From SVTX01 sp045577415 (GTDB lineage Bacteria > Bacillota > Clostridia > Oscillospirales > CAG-272), in assembly GCA_045577415.1 (NCBI GenBank), contig JAZNII010000138.1, positions 1-15,908 of the forward strand: a stretch of 15,908 nucleotides of DNA, written 5' to 3'. This document shows positions 8,189 through 14,510 of this stretch, piece by piece. The notes beneath the pieces were generated by a model, which ran no database searches, was not told the DNA's origin, and saw nothing but the letters and a program-made list of their open reading frames with translations. The translations under genes and the position numbers were made by a program. Within the stretch, counting starts at the first letter, position 1. The number at the start of each line of letters is the position of its first letter.

Positions 8189-9163
8189 TCAATTATTATT
8201 TCCCAAATATTTCTTACGGCACAAAATCGCCACACCCGCCGCATTGTCGGACGAAAACTCGGGGGCAGAAAAATATGTGTTTTCAAATTTCGCAAGCCGT
8301 GTGCCGATGCGCTTGTTGCTCATAACTCCGCCTGCGTAAATTATCGGAAGATTGGGGTATCTCTCCCTGAGATTTTCGGTCAGCTTGCAAAGAGTATCGG
8401 CAACAAAATCAAAGCAATACGCCGACACGAGAGAGAGGTCTCCCGTCTCCTCAAAAAGCTTTTTCGTCAGATTTTCAAGACCCGAAAGATTACATTCAAG
8501 TCCCTTGACCGATATTTTCGTCTTTACGGGATCGATCTCTCTGTCACCGATCAAGCTTTCCATCTCTTTGCCGCAAGGAAAGCGCAGACCCATCATAACA
8601 CCCGTGCGGTCTATCGACTGACCCGCGTTTATGTCCGCCGTGCCGCCGATAAGCTCTACCGAAAAGCCACCGTCCGTCGGAGTCACCAGAAGTATCTCGG
8701 TAGTGCCTCCCGACACGTGGAACGCCGCAAACGACTCTTGTCTGTCAAGCAGGTCAAGCTTCCCTGCCGAATAAAGCGCCGCCATTATATGTCCGCTCTG
8801 ATGCGAAAACGCGTAGGACGGGCAAGGAAGCGTTGCCGACAGTGACGAAGCCACCGACACGCCCGACAAAAAGCAAGGCATATACGAACCCTCGACGTCT
8901 CTCGGTGTTTTGGAATATCCCACCGCCACAATTTCTCTTTCCGAGTATTCCGCATCTAAAAACGCGGACAGCTTTTCCATTATCTCGGGAAGATTTTTAG
9001 TATGAGCAAAGAGCGCGTCACTCTGACGAAGCCCCCGCTCTCCCTCGGCAACGGGCAGCAACTTTTTTAAATTCAAAACTATGTTTCCGTCAAGGGTGCA
9101 AAGCGCCACTGACGTTGTGTAGTTGCTGGTATCTATTCCGAGAATAAGTCTTTTATCAAGCAT
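8189..9163 (-). CDS. TsaD/Kae1-like (Gcp family) paralogue of unknown function
   Basis: A 324-residue ASKHA-fold protein related to TsaD (the tRNA threonylcarbamoyladenosine transferase subunit, formerly O-sialoglycoprotein endopeptidase). It begins LILGIDTSNYTTSVAL, the typical nucleotide-binding strand pair. The metal ligands of TsaD are conserved: H-x-x-x-H as HQSGH (His121, His125) and a late Asp in FSSDNAAG (Asp306). NAGQSIDRTG and AGGVMSNKRIG match TsaD blocks. Differences are clear: the usual SGGH after the His pair is SGGT (151-154), and overall sequence is far from canonical TsaD. I therefore read it as the second, Clostridia-type Kae1-like protein rather than TsaD itself, though the housekeeping tsaD cannot be ruled out. 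ATG 9163 overlaps nusB by 8 bases; a TTG at 9181 in the same frame is less likely. Its place between nusB and xseA suggests steady co-expression with the cluster. Confidence 0.85.
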   Translation of the reverse strand: MLDKRLILGIDTSNYTTSVALCTLDGNIVLNLKKLLPVAEGERGLRQSDALFAHTKNLPEIMEKLSAFLDAEYSEREIVAVGYSKTPRDVEGSYMPCFLSGVSVASSLSATLPCPSYAFSHQSGHIMAALYSAGKLDLLDRQESFAAFHVSGGTTEILLVTPTDGGFSVELIGGTADINAGQSIDRTGVMMGLRFPCGKEMESLIGDREIDPVKTKISVKGLECNLSGLENLTKKLFEETGDLSLVSAYCFDFVADTLCKLTENLRERYPNLPIIYAGGVMSNKRIGTRLAKFENTYFSAPEFSSDNAAGVAILCRKKYLGNNN

Positions 9164-9698
9164 TTTCACTCTCTGCGTCAAGATCAGCTGCGTCAGCGTC
9201 CTCTGCTTCTGCCTCGCTTACCTTCTCTGCCGCGGTGGCTTTTGCCTCGATAGCCGCGACCGCTTCGTCGATCACTGCCTGAACTCCCTTTGCCTGAATA
9301 TCCTTGAACATACCCGAAAGCACTCCGTTTACGAACTGCTTCGCTCTGTCTTCTCCGTATTTCACGGTCAACTCAACCGCCTGGCTGATCGACACGTTCA
9401 TGGGAATATCATCGATGAAAAGCATCTCATACGCCGCAATACGTATAACCGTTCTCGACACTCTTGAAAGACGGTCAGCTCTCCAGCCCTTGGAGTATAC
9501 GCCGATCACCGCGTCAAGTATCTCACTTTTTGAGATCACTCCGAAAAAGGTCTCGCGGATATATTTATCCGAGGGGATCTCTCTGTCCGCGCAAGCAAGC
9601 TCGTAAACCGCCGTGGGGTTCTCTCCCTCGTGAAACTCGGTCTCAAAAAGCAGACCGAAAAGCATATCTCTCGCTTCCTGTCTCGTTACCTTTGCCAT
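9156..9698 (-). CDS. nusB: Transcription antitermination factor NusB
   Basis: RNA-binding antitermination factor that joins NusE (S10) on boxA of rRNA leaders. The family core covers residues 1-143: TRQEARDMLFGLLFETEF at the start, then the conserved stretch RLSRVSRTVIRIAAYEML and IPMNVSISQAVELTVKYG, with FVNGVLSGM near the end of the core. The total of 180 residues is longer than the usual 130-150. The extra 37 or so residues (144-180) are almost only Ala, Glu and Asp with no hydrophobic core, an acidic and probably disordered tail. The start ATG 9698 has a perfect GGAGGATG site. It is the first gene of the cluster, 72 or so bases after the predicted transcription start. Its last codons overlap the start of the TsaD-like gene. 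Confidence 0.96.
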   Translation of the reverse strand: MAKVTRQEARDMLFGLLFETEFHEGENPTAVYELACADREIPSDKYIRETFFGVISKSEILDAVIGVYSKGWRADRLSRVSRTVIRIAAYEMLFIDDIPMNVSISQAVELTVKYGEDRAKQFVNGVLSGMFKDIQAKGVQAVIDEAVAAIEAKATAAEKVSEAEAEDADAADLDAESENA

Positions 9699-9777
9699 AT
9701 AACATCCTCCGATATCGCAATTCTGCGACTTAATTTATTATATTATTTATATATCTTATAAAACATTAGTTATATTA

Positions 9778-9806
9778 ATTATACATAATTTTTAGCAAAA
9801 TGTCAA
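9778..9806 (-). promoter_or_regulatory. Perfect-consensus sigma-A promoter of the nusB cluster
   Basis: On the minus strand TTGACA (9801-9806) and TATAAT (9778-9783) are separated by 17 bases, identical to the consensus in all twelve positions. The predicted start near 9771 leaves a leader of about 72 bases before nusB, with GGAGGATG just ahead of the ATG. Confidence 0.88.
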
Positions 9807-9949
9807 GGTTATGCGGCAATTTTGTGTTTAAAAAATGAAATTTTATTCATTTTCCAAGCGACACAAGCAAAAAGCGATAAAAAACTGTTTATTTTGACGT
9901 TTTTCACACCGCAAAGCTCAAATTCGATCAGAAATTAATTGAAAAACTA

Positions 9950-9978
9950 TTGCAAAGGACAGCCTTTTATGATAAAAT
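9950..9978 (+). promoter_or_regulatory. Promoter of the rightward two-gene unit
   Basis: TTGCAA (9950-9955), 17 bases, then TAAAAT (9973-9978) preceded by TGA, giving an extended -10 (TGn). Start expected near 9985, which excludes the GTG at 9984 as start codon and leaves about 29 bases before ATG 10014. Confidence 0.65.
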
Positions 9979-10013
9979 AAACTGTGTATTATAAAGATAT
10001 AAGAGGTGTCTTG

Positions 10014-10517
10014 ATGCAGATTTTAAAAGCCTTGAAAAATTTTTGGTTCTTCGGCGCGTCGTATTTCGCCGCCATAACCTCGGTAATGTGCCTTCTGTCC
10101 CTTGCCATTCCCAATAAAGCGATCCTCTCAGAGCGACTTTTGCTGATACTGCTGCTCTCCTTTATTATGTCGCTGGGAAGCACTGTCTACCGTCTTGATA
10201 AGATCAACAAAACTCTTGCAGTCTGCCTCCACGCCGTCATTTACAATTTAGGATTTTTCTTCTTTTTCCTTTTGCTTTGGGAAAGCATGAAAACGCAAGG
10301 CGAGATAAGCGGAAACAAGCTTGTATACGCTACCGTGGCAACTCTTATTTTTGCGGTCATTTACATAATATCTACAATCGCAATAAGAATGGTGACAAAG
10401 GCGGTCAGCAAGCCCTCCTCTGTGGTGAAAGCACAAGCCGCAACGAAAGACGGTCTGCCTGCGCAGAAGAAAAACAAAAAAGAGGGTAAGCAACCCTACA
10501 AAAGCCAATTTTCATAA
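10014..10517 (+). CDS. Small four-helix membrane protein with basic tail
   Basis: Not recognised with certainty. The 167 residues contain four hydrophobic segments at about 12-32, 41-57, 68-90 and 103-128, then a hydrophilic, Lys/Gln-rich C-terminal tail (133-167) that is very basic and would be cytoplasmic by the positive-inside rule. Size and layout, with a short STVYRLDKINKTL loop between helices 2 and 3, recall the DUF3021 group of Firmicute membrane proteins, but this is a resemblance only. ATG 10014 is chosen because AGAGGTG lies 5-7 bases upstream; the frame opens earlier with a GTG at 9984 that would sit at the transcription start. It is the first gene after the divergent promoter and lies 19 bases before the SGNH-type gene, so the two are probably co-transcribed. 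Confidence 0.75.
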   Translation: MQILKALKNFWFFGASYFAAITSVMCLLSLAIPNKAILSERLLLILLLSFIMSLGSTVYRLDKINKTLAVCLHAVIYNLGFFFFFLLLWESMKTQGEISGNKLVYATVATLIFAVIYIISTIAIRMVTKAVSKPSSVVKAQAATKDGLPAQKKNKKEGKQPYKSQFS

Positions 10518-10536
10518 TTAATGAAACGGACAAAAA

Positions 10537-11328
10537 ATGTTTAAATTCAAATTCAACTTAACCTCGCGCATAGTGACGGCAATCATCGCCATATTGATCA
10601 TCGCCTGCGCCGTTTCTCTGGTAACTCTCGCTCTGAGAGGGGTAAGACCCGAGCTGAAGCAGCCAATCACAGAGAGATCTGACTCCGTGGATTCCCCTGC
10701 TGCGCTTAAAGCTACCCCCGATTATGGACAGTTCTACGTGGATAGCATTATATTCCTCGGAGATACTACTATCTCGGATATGCGAGCAAAAGGCGTTCTT
10801 TCAGACGGCGAGGAAACGAGACAGATATGGAGCGACACCGACGGTCGCCTGCCATTGGCGTCAAGCATCGACAAGACCGAGATAGCCTTTCCCGAGGGTG
10901 AGGCTGATATGTATATAGCAGATGCCGCCGCTCAAAAAAGTCCCCAATATCTGCTTATAACCGTCGGGATCGAAAACGGTGTAAGATACTGCACCGAAGA
11001 GCAATTCAAGGCATATTATTCGAAGCTGATAACGCTTATCAAGGAGTCCTCCCCCGACACAAAGATCATACTAAATTCGATCTTCCCCGTATCTAAAAAA
11101 TACGAAAGACAGACGCAAGGCATTTCCATGGACAAGATCGACACCGCTAACGCTTGGATAGTCGAGGTCGCCGAGGAGCAGGGTGTAAAATACCTACATT
11201 CCGCATCTGCCTTAAAGGGTACAAACGGATACCTTGACCCAAAATACGATTCGGGCGACGGACTGCACCTGAATGCCGACGGCTACAACGCCTTTTTCAC
11301 CTATATCAGAACTCACGGATATAAATAA
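10537..11328 (+). CDS. Membrane-anchored SGNH/GDSL-type hydrolase with altered active site
   Basis: A 263-residue protein with a short basic N-terminus, one transmembrane segment at about 12-33 that acts as a signal anchor, a polar linker to about 65, and an extracytoplasmic SGNH domain. Block I reads IIFLGDTTISD, so the serine of GDS is Thr77. The Asn block reads ITVGIENGV with Asn147 in place of the usual GxN(D/G) spacing. The last block DGLHLNADGY keeps Asp241 and His244 of the catalytic pair. ILNSIFPVSKKY and the helix before it match the family that in Clostridia is often annotated as GDSL-like lipase/acylhydrolase. Family members act on esters such as O-acetyl groups of cell-wall or other glycans; whether this one is catalytic is open. 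It is followed by a strong terminator. Confidence 0.82.
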   Translation: MFKFKFNLTSRIVTAIIAILIIACAVSLVTLALRGVRPELKQPITERSDSVDSPAALKATPDYGQFYVDSIIFLGDTTISDMRAKGVLSDGEETRQIWSDTDGRLPLASSIDKTEIAFPEGEADMYIADAAAQKSPQYLLITVGIENGVRYCTEEQFKAYYSKLITLIKESSPDTKIILNSIFPVSKKYERQTQGISMDKIDTANAWIVEVAEEQGVKYLHSASALKGTNGYLDPKYDSGDGLHLNADGYNAFFTYIRTHGYK

Positions 11329-11341
11329 ACCTGATTAATCG

Positions 11342-11374
11342 AAATTCCCCTCGGAAAATCCGAGGGGAATTTTT
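11342..11374. terminator. Strong hairpin terminator between convergent genes
   Basis: A 13-bp perfect stem (11342-11354 with 11360-11372, core CCCCTCGG/CCGAGGGG) with a 5-base loop. The plus strand continues with a T-rich stretch, giving an intrinsic terminator for the SGNH gene. In the opposite direction it ends in ATTT and may also stop the converging operon, whose last stop codon is at 11377. Confidence 0.88.
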
Positions 11375-11376
11375 GC

Positions 11377-12393
11377 TTAAATTAATAAGATCACTATAAG
11401 CAATATCGCAAGCGCTATTGCAAATATCAACCAAAGCAGTGCGAAGGCTGAAAGCGAGAACCAGTACTTCGGCTTGCCAAGCTTTTTAATAAATGGCAGG
11501 ATAAGACCAAGTATTATAACGGGAATTGGCGGTATCACTATAAATATTGCGTAGAATATCCAGAATACAATTATCCACCCATTCGAGTTTTCTTCGTAAT
11601 CATAGTAAATCCCATCAGCTTCGTAGGTATATTCACTAAAGCGATACTCGGTGCTTGATATGACGTCCTCAAGCTCGGACGTATCCGAAAGTCTGGTCAT
11701 TTTTACGCTTCCGCCGCGGTAAGAGAAATTCCCGTCCGCGTCAAAATAATTGTTAGCGAGATCAGCGTAATTTACGTACCAATACTCTCCCGACAATCTA
11801 TACACCGCACCGTAGTTATATGCCAGAGTGTTATTCACGTCCACCGCAGCTATGTAGTAGACCTCTGCCTTTTTACCATTGGGCTTAATATCTATTACGT
11901 CAAAAATCTCGGTATTGCGGTCGGAGCGAAGCGCCGCATCCCATTCCGCGACCAGATCCTCTGAAATATCAGCGACCAGACCGTCGCGATCTTCAAGTCT
12001 GAGGCTTCCGATATTTCCATTAACAAAGGATTTTAAATCGGCGGCTCCCCTGTCGGTTGCAAAGATCTCTGTATAACCGTAACCGTCTACCCATATCACC
12101 TCGGGATAATCAGGGTTTGCGTGAACTTGATCGTAAGAATACGCTCCGTCGTCAGCCAGATACTGATTGTAAACGAAGATCTCATCAGATACAGGTCGCA
12201 GATTTTTTCCGTAAAACACGTTATTATATGTGATATTCTCGGTCTCATTGACTATCTGGGTCTGATCATCTGAAAGCCACCACTTGACGTATTCGCCGTC
12301 ATCCGCAGCTACTACACCGAAAACAAACAAATTGACAAGCAGCAGAGCCACTACGAGAGTGACAGACAGTTTTTTAATGAAATTTCTCTTCAT
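11377..12393 (-). CDS. Secreted-domain membrane protein, last gene of the GntR/ABC operon
   Basis: I do not recognise the family. The 338 residues show a clear signal peptide (basic MKRNFIKK, hydrophobic core 9-28, probable cleavage after Ala30 in GVVAADDG), an extracytoplasmic domain of about 240 residues rich in Tyr, Asp and Asn (for example EYWYVNYADL and YTYEADGIYYDY), then two transmembrane helices (about 273-301 and 311-338) joined by the basic loop KKLGKPKYW. The topology is outside domain, helix, short cytoplasmic loop, helix, with almost no tail. The start ATG 12393 has GGGGGTG upstream and lies 12 bases after the permease stop. Position in the operon suggests a partner of the ABC transporter, such as a sensor or accessory subunit; that is inference from context only. 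Confidence 0.75.
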   Translation of the reverse strand: MKRNFIKKLSVTLVVALLLVNLFVFGVVAADDGEYVKWWLSDDQTQIVNETENITYNNVFYGKNLRPVSDEIFVYNQYLADDGAYSYDQVHANPDYPEVIWVDGYGYTEIFATDRGAADLKSFVNGNIGSLRLEDRDGLVADISEDLVAEWDAALRSDRNTEIFDVIDIKPNGKKAEVYYIAAVDVNNTLAYNYGAVYRLSGEYWYVNYADLANNYFDADGNFSYRGGSVKMTRLSDTSELEDVISSTEYRFSEYTYEADGIYYDYEENSNGWIIVFWIFYAIFIVIPPIPVIILGLILPFIKKLGKPKYWFSLSAFALLWLIFAIALAILLIVILLI

Positions 12394-12405
12394 ATCAACA
12401 CCCCC

Positions 12406-13281
12406 TTACGCCAGATTGAGCCTTCGCTCAAGAATATTCAAGGTAAGGCAGTAGAAGAAGGCAGCCAGAGCAGCAACGACGGCAAATATGATAAGCATTA
12501 TCAAGGTTATAGCGCCGTCGAGCGCAGGCGCAGGTGCTTTCTCCATAATACTGACAAATCCTATGATCAAGAAAAAGAAAGGGATCGTGCCAAATACCGA
12601 CATCACGGCGTTTGTTACCACGTTAAGAAGATAATAAGCACCTACTCCTACAACTATCTTTGCTCTCTTGACAACAGTTGCGCCAAGAGTAATGCAAAAA
12701 TACACTACTCCGACCGAAAGCGCAATAGAAGCCACCGAAATGAGATTGGAAATAACAAATTGAATAATGACCCAAAATCCGCGCTTTGAAAAACTACTTG
12801 AAATACTCTTTAACAGATCAATATAGCTGTCAATAGCCAACAAACCTTCCCCGTAAGTCGGACAAGAGATCAAATAAATTATCAACACGCAAAAAGACAG
12901 AACTATTCCCGAAAGGCTCATCCAGATCACTGCATTGAGCATTTTTGAGAAAAATATCTGTTTGCGGGTTACGGGGAGCGTGAAGGTCAAATATCCCTCG
13001 TCGGTAAAAAGGTGCTTAAAGTATCTGACGATGATGAGTATTGCAACAGCTATCATACAAAGTCCTATGCCCACGACCGACAAAAGGAAAAGCAGATACG
13101 AAAGCATATACAAAAGAACGATTAAGCCTGCAAAATTGGTGGAGTTTTGAAGCTCCATTATTTCAAGATATGCTCTTAACGAGCCTCCCGCGCAAAATGA
13201 CATTCCAACCATAGTCAGCATGGCGATCCACCAAAATCTGCCCACGCTTCGCATATCGTATTTTAAAAGCTTGCCTAACAT
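12406..13281 (-). CDS. ABC-2 type transporter permease
   Basis: Membrane subunit of an ABC transporter with 291 residues and about six hydrophobic segments (near 14-36, 47-80, 109-136, 166-196, 206-234 and 250-280). It begins MLGKLLKYDMRSVGR, the amphipathic start seen in ABC-2 permeases of the YtrC/BcrB kind, and keeps the early cytoplasmic stretch EGYLTFTLPVTRKQIFFSK that contacts the ATPase. The start ATG 13281 overlaps the ATPase gene by 7 bases and has GGGAGGTG upstream. The ATPase carries no fused membrane domain, so this is the only membrane core of the transporter here; it probably acts as a homodimer or with the following membrane protein. Substrate unknown; related systems handle cell-wall-active peptides or lipids. 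Confidence 0.88.
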   Translation of the reverse strand: MLGKLLKYDMRSVGRFWWIAMLTMVGMSFCAGGSLRAYLEIMELQNSTNFAGLIVLLYMLSYLLFLLSVVGIGLCMIAVAILIIVRYFKHLFTDEGYLTFTLPVTRKQIFFSKMLNAVIWMSLSGIVLSFCVLIIYLISCPTYGEGLLAIDSYIDLLKSISSSFSKRGFWVIIQFVISNLISVASIALSVGVVYFCITLGATVVKRAKIVVGVGAYYLLNVVTNAVMSVFGTIPFFFLIIGFVSIMEKAPAPALDGAITLIMLIIFAVVAALAAFFYCLTLNILERRLNLA

Positions 13282-13982
13282 CTGAACACCTCCCTGAAAA
13301 GCTCGTCAAGAGACTTGCCCGTCTCGGCTCTAACGGCGTCGCAGTTGCCCGAAAGCACTATTTTGCCGCCAAATCCGAGAAACGCAAAATCGTCAAGCAC
13401 GGGTTCTATGTCGTGAATGAGGTGAGTGGTGATTATCACCGTTGCCTCGGGATTGTAGTTTCCAATTATGGTGTTAAGAATATACTCTCTTGCCGCGGGG
13501 TCAACGCCCGCGATAGGCTCGTCAAGCAAATAGAGCTTCGCGCGGCGCGCCATGACCATCACAAGCTGAACCTTTTCCTTAGTTCCCTTTGAAAGAGTTC
13601 TTAACTTGTTTTTCGTATCGATATTAAGATCAGCCAGCATTTTTCTCGCAAGAGACGCATCAAAATCCGAGTAAAATTCAGAAAAATATCTGATAAGCTC
13701 ATCCACCTTCATCCACGAGTTGAAATAGGTTCTCTCGGGAAGATAGGAGATGTAAGCATTGGTCTTTTCACTGCGAGACTCACCGCAGATCTTTATCTCT
13801 CCGCTATCGGCGGTAAGAATACCGCAGATCAGCTTCATCAAGGTTGACTTTCCGCAACCGTTAGGACCTAAAAGTCCAATTATTCTACCGCTTGGCAAAG
13901 AGCAGTTAAAGTCATCCAAAACCGAGTGATTTCTTTTATAGCTCTTTTTCAGATTGGTACAGCTTAAAACAGGCACGCTCAT
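13275..13982 (-). CDS. ABC transporter ATP-binding protein (YtrB/BcrA-like)
   Basis: A 235-residue ATPase subunit. Walker A GPNGCGKST lies at residues 39-47. At the Q-loop position the sequence is YISYLPE, with Glu where most ABC proteins have Gln, as is common in this subgroup. The signature reads LSKGTKEKVQL in place of LSGGQ, also a usual variant. Walker B LYLLDEP is followed by the D-loop AGVDP and the H-loop ITTHLIHDIE. The whole set argues for an active ATPase driving the permease encoded next. It overlaps the regulator gene by ATGA (13979-13982) and the permease gene by 7 bases, so the three are translationally coupled. AGGAGG stands about 10 bases before the start. Confidence 0.94.
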   Translation of the reverse strand: MSVPVLSCTNLKKSYKRNHSVLDDFNCSLPSGRIIGLLGPNGCGKSTLMKLICGILTADSGEIKICGESRSEKTNAYISYLPERTYFNSWMKVDELIRYFSEFYSDFDASLARKMLADLNIDTKNKLRTLSKGTKEKVQLVMVMARRAKLYLLDEPIAGVDPAAREYILNTIIGNYNPEATVIITTHLIHDIEPVLDDFAFLGFGGKIVLSGNCDAVRAETGKSLDELFREVFRC

Positions 13983-14341
13983 ACCTCGTCCCCCTCCTTA
14001 ATATATTTTACAAGCTCATCGGAATCAATTCCCAATGCTCTTGCCTCCGAAAGCATCTTTTTCACCAGCTCACGACGCATTTTTTCGTTTGCAGAGTGCA
14101 AAATGCTCTCGTCCTCGGTCACGAATCGACCAACTGTACCCTTGCTATACAGTATTCCCTCCTCTTCAAGATGAGAAAGCGCCTTTTGCATAGTGTTCGG
14201 GTTAACTGCGGCAACCGATGCCAACTGACGAACCGACGGAAACTGCTCGTACGTATCATACTCGCCTCGAAGAATATCTCCGCGCAATCTGTTCGCAATC
14301 TGCAAAAAAACAGGCTCGCGCTGATTAAATTGCCACGCCAT
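13979..14341 (-). CDS. GntR family transcriptional regulator, YtrA subfamily
   Basis: A 120-residue repressor-type regulator. The N-terminal winged helix-turn-helix spans about residues 8-75 (PVFLQIANRLRGDILRGEY, then FPSVRQLASVAAVNPNTMQKAL and the wing LYSKGTVGRFV). The C-terminal part is only about 45 residues of helix, with no ligand-binding domain, which defines the YtrA subfamily. Such regulators typically control the ABC operon they sit in and respond to envelope stress. ATG 14341 is chosen because AAAGGAG lies 7 bases upstream; an in-frame GTG at 14347 would be too close to that site. It is the first gene of the operon, and a 28-bp inverted repeat lies over its promoter, so autorepression is likely. 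Confidence 0.93.
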   Translation of the reverse strand: MAWQFNQREPVFLQIANRLRGDILRGEYDTYEQFPSVRQLASVAAVNPNTMQKALSHLEEEGILYSKGTVGRFVTEDESILHSANEKMRRELVKKMLSEARALGIDSDELVKYIKEGDEV

Positions 14342-14356
14342 AGTCACTCTCCTTTC

Positions 14357-14384
14357 TGTACCACTGTACTAATACAATGATACA
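14357..14384. promoter_or_regulatory. Candidate GntR operator: 28-bp inverted repeat with four 8-bp-spaced blocks
   Basis: On the plus strand TGTA occurs at 14357 and 14365 and TACA at 14373 and 14381, so four blocks start exactly 8 bp apart and form two nested palindromes. Eleven of the fourteen base pairs across the centre (14370/14371) are symmetric; the three exceptions are all C against T. It covers the -10 element and the predicted start point of the operon, the position expected for a repressor site. Binding by the adjacent GntR protein is inferred. Confidence 0.72.
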
Positions 14385-14405
14385 CCGTTTTTGCGGTTTT
14401 GTCAA
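14377..14405 (-). promoter_or_regulatory. Sigma-A promoter of the GntR/ABC operon
   Basis: On the minus strand TTGACA (14400-14405), 17 bases, TATCAT (14377-14382). Start expected near 14370, about 29 bases before ATG 14341. The -10 element lies inside the 28-bp inverted repeat. Confidence 0.82.
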
Positions 14406-14437
14406 TAGGTTATACGAAACTATTTCAAATATATTAC

Positions 14438-14478
14438 AAAAAATCAAAAAACATCCCCTTGCGTTTGCAAGGGGATGT
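14438..14478 (-). terminator. Intrinsic terminator of the surface protein gene
   Basis: A perfect 12-bp stem (14451-14462 with 14467-14478) with a 4-base loop; read on the minus strand it is followed by five T, GA and six T. It lies 32 bases after the stop codon at 14511 and separates that gene from the GntR promoter. Confidence 0.92.
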
Positions 14479-14510
14479 ATATGTTAATTCAATTAATCTC
14501 TGATCGCTGA

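Larger units (their letters stand above)
9699..10013. other. Divergent, AT-rich intergenic region
   Basis: A 315-base gap between the leftward nusB cluster and the rightward membrane protein gene. It holds one promoter for each direction (9778-9806 minus, 9950-9978 plus). In the 143 bases between the two promoters I see no open frame, hairpin or repeat that stands out. Confidence 0.7.

Noticed and set aside
8170..8295. N-terminal extension of the xseA frame
   Set aside because: It overlaps the end of the TsaD-like gene and has no family similarity. A good AGAGGAAA site supports ATG 8169.
9164..9181. TTG start for the TsaD-like gene
   Set aside because: It would add six residues absent from the family start and increase the overlap with nusB; ATG 9163 begins right before the conserved LILGIDTSNY strand.
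9984..10013. GTG start for the four-helix membrane protein
   Set aside because: It coincides with the predicted transcription start, and the AGAGGTG site serves ATG 10014.
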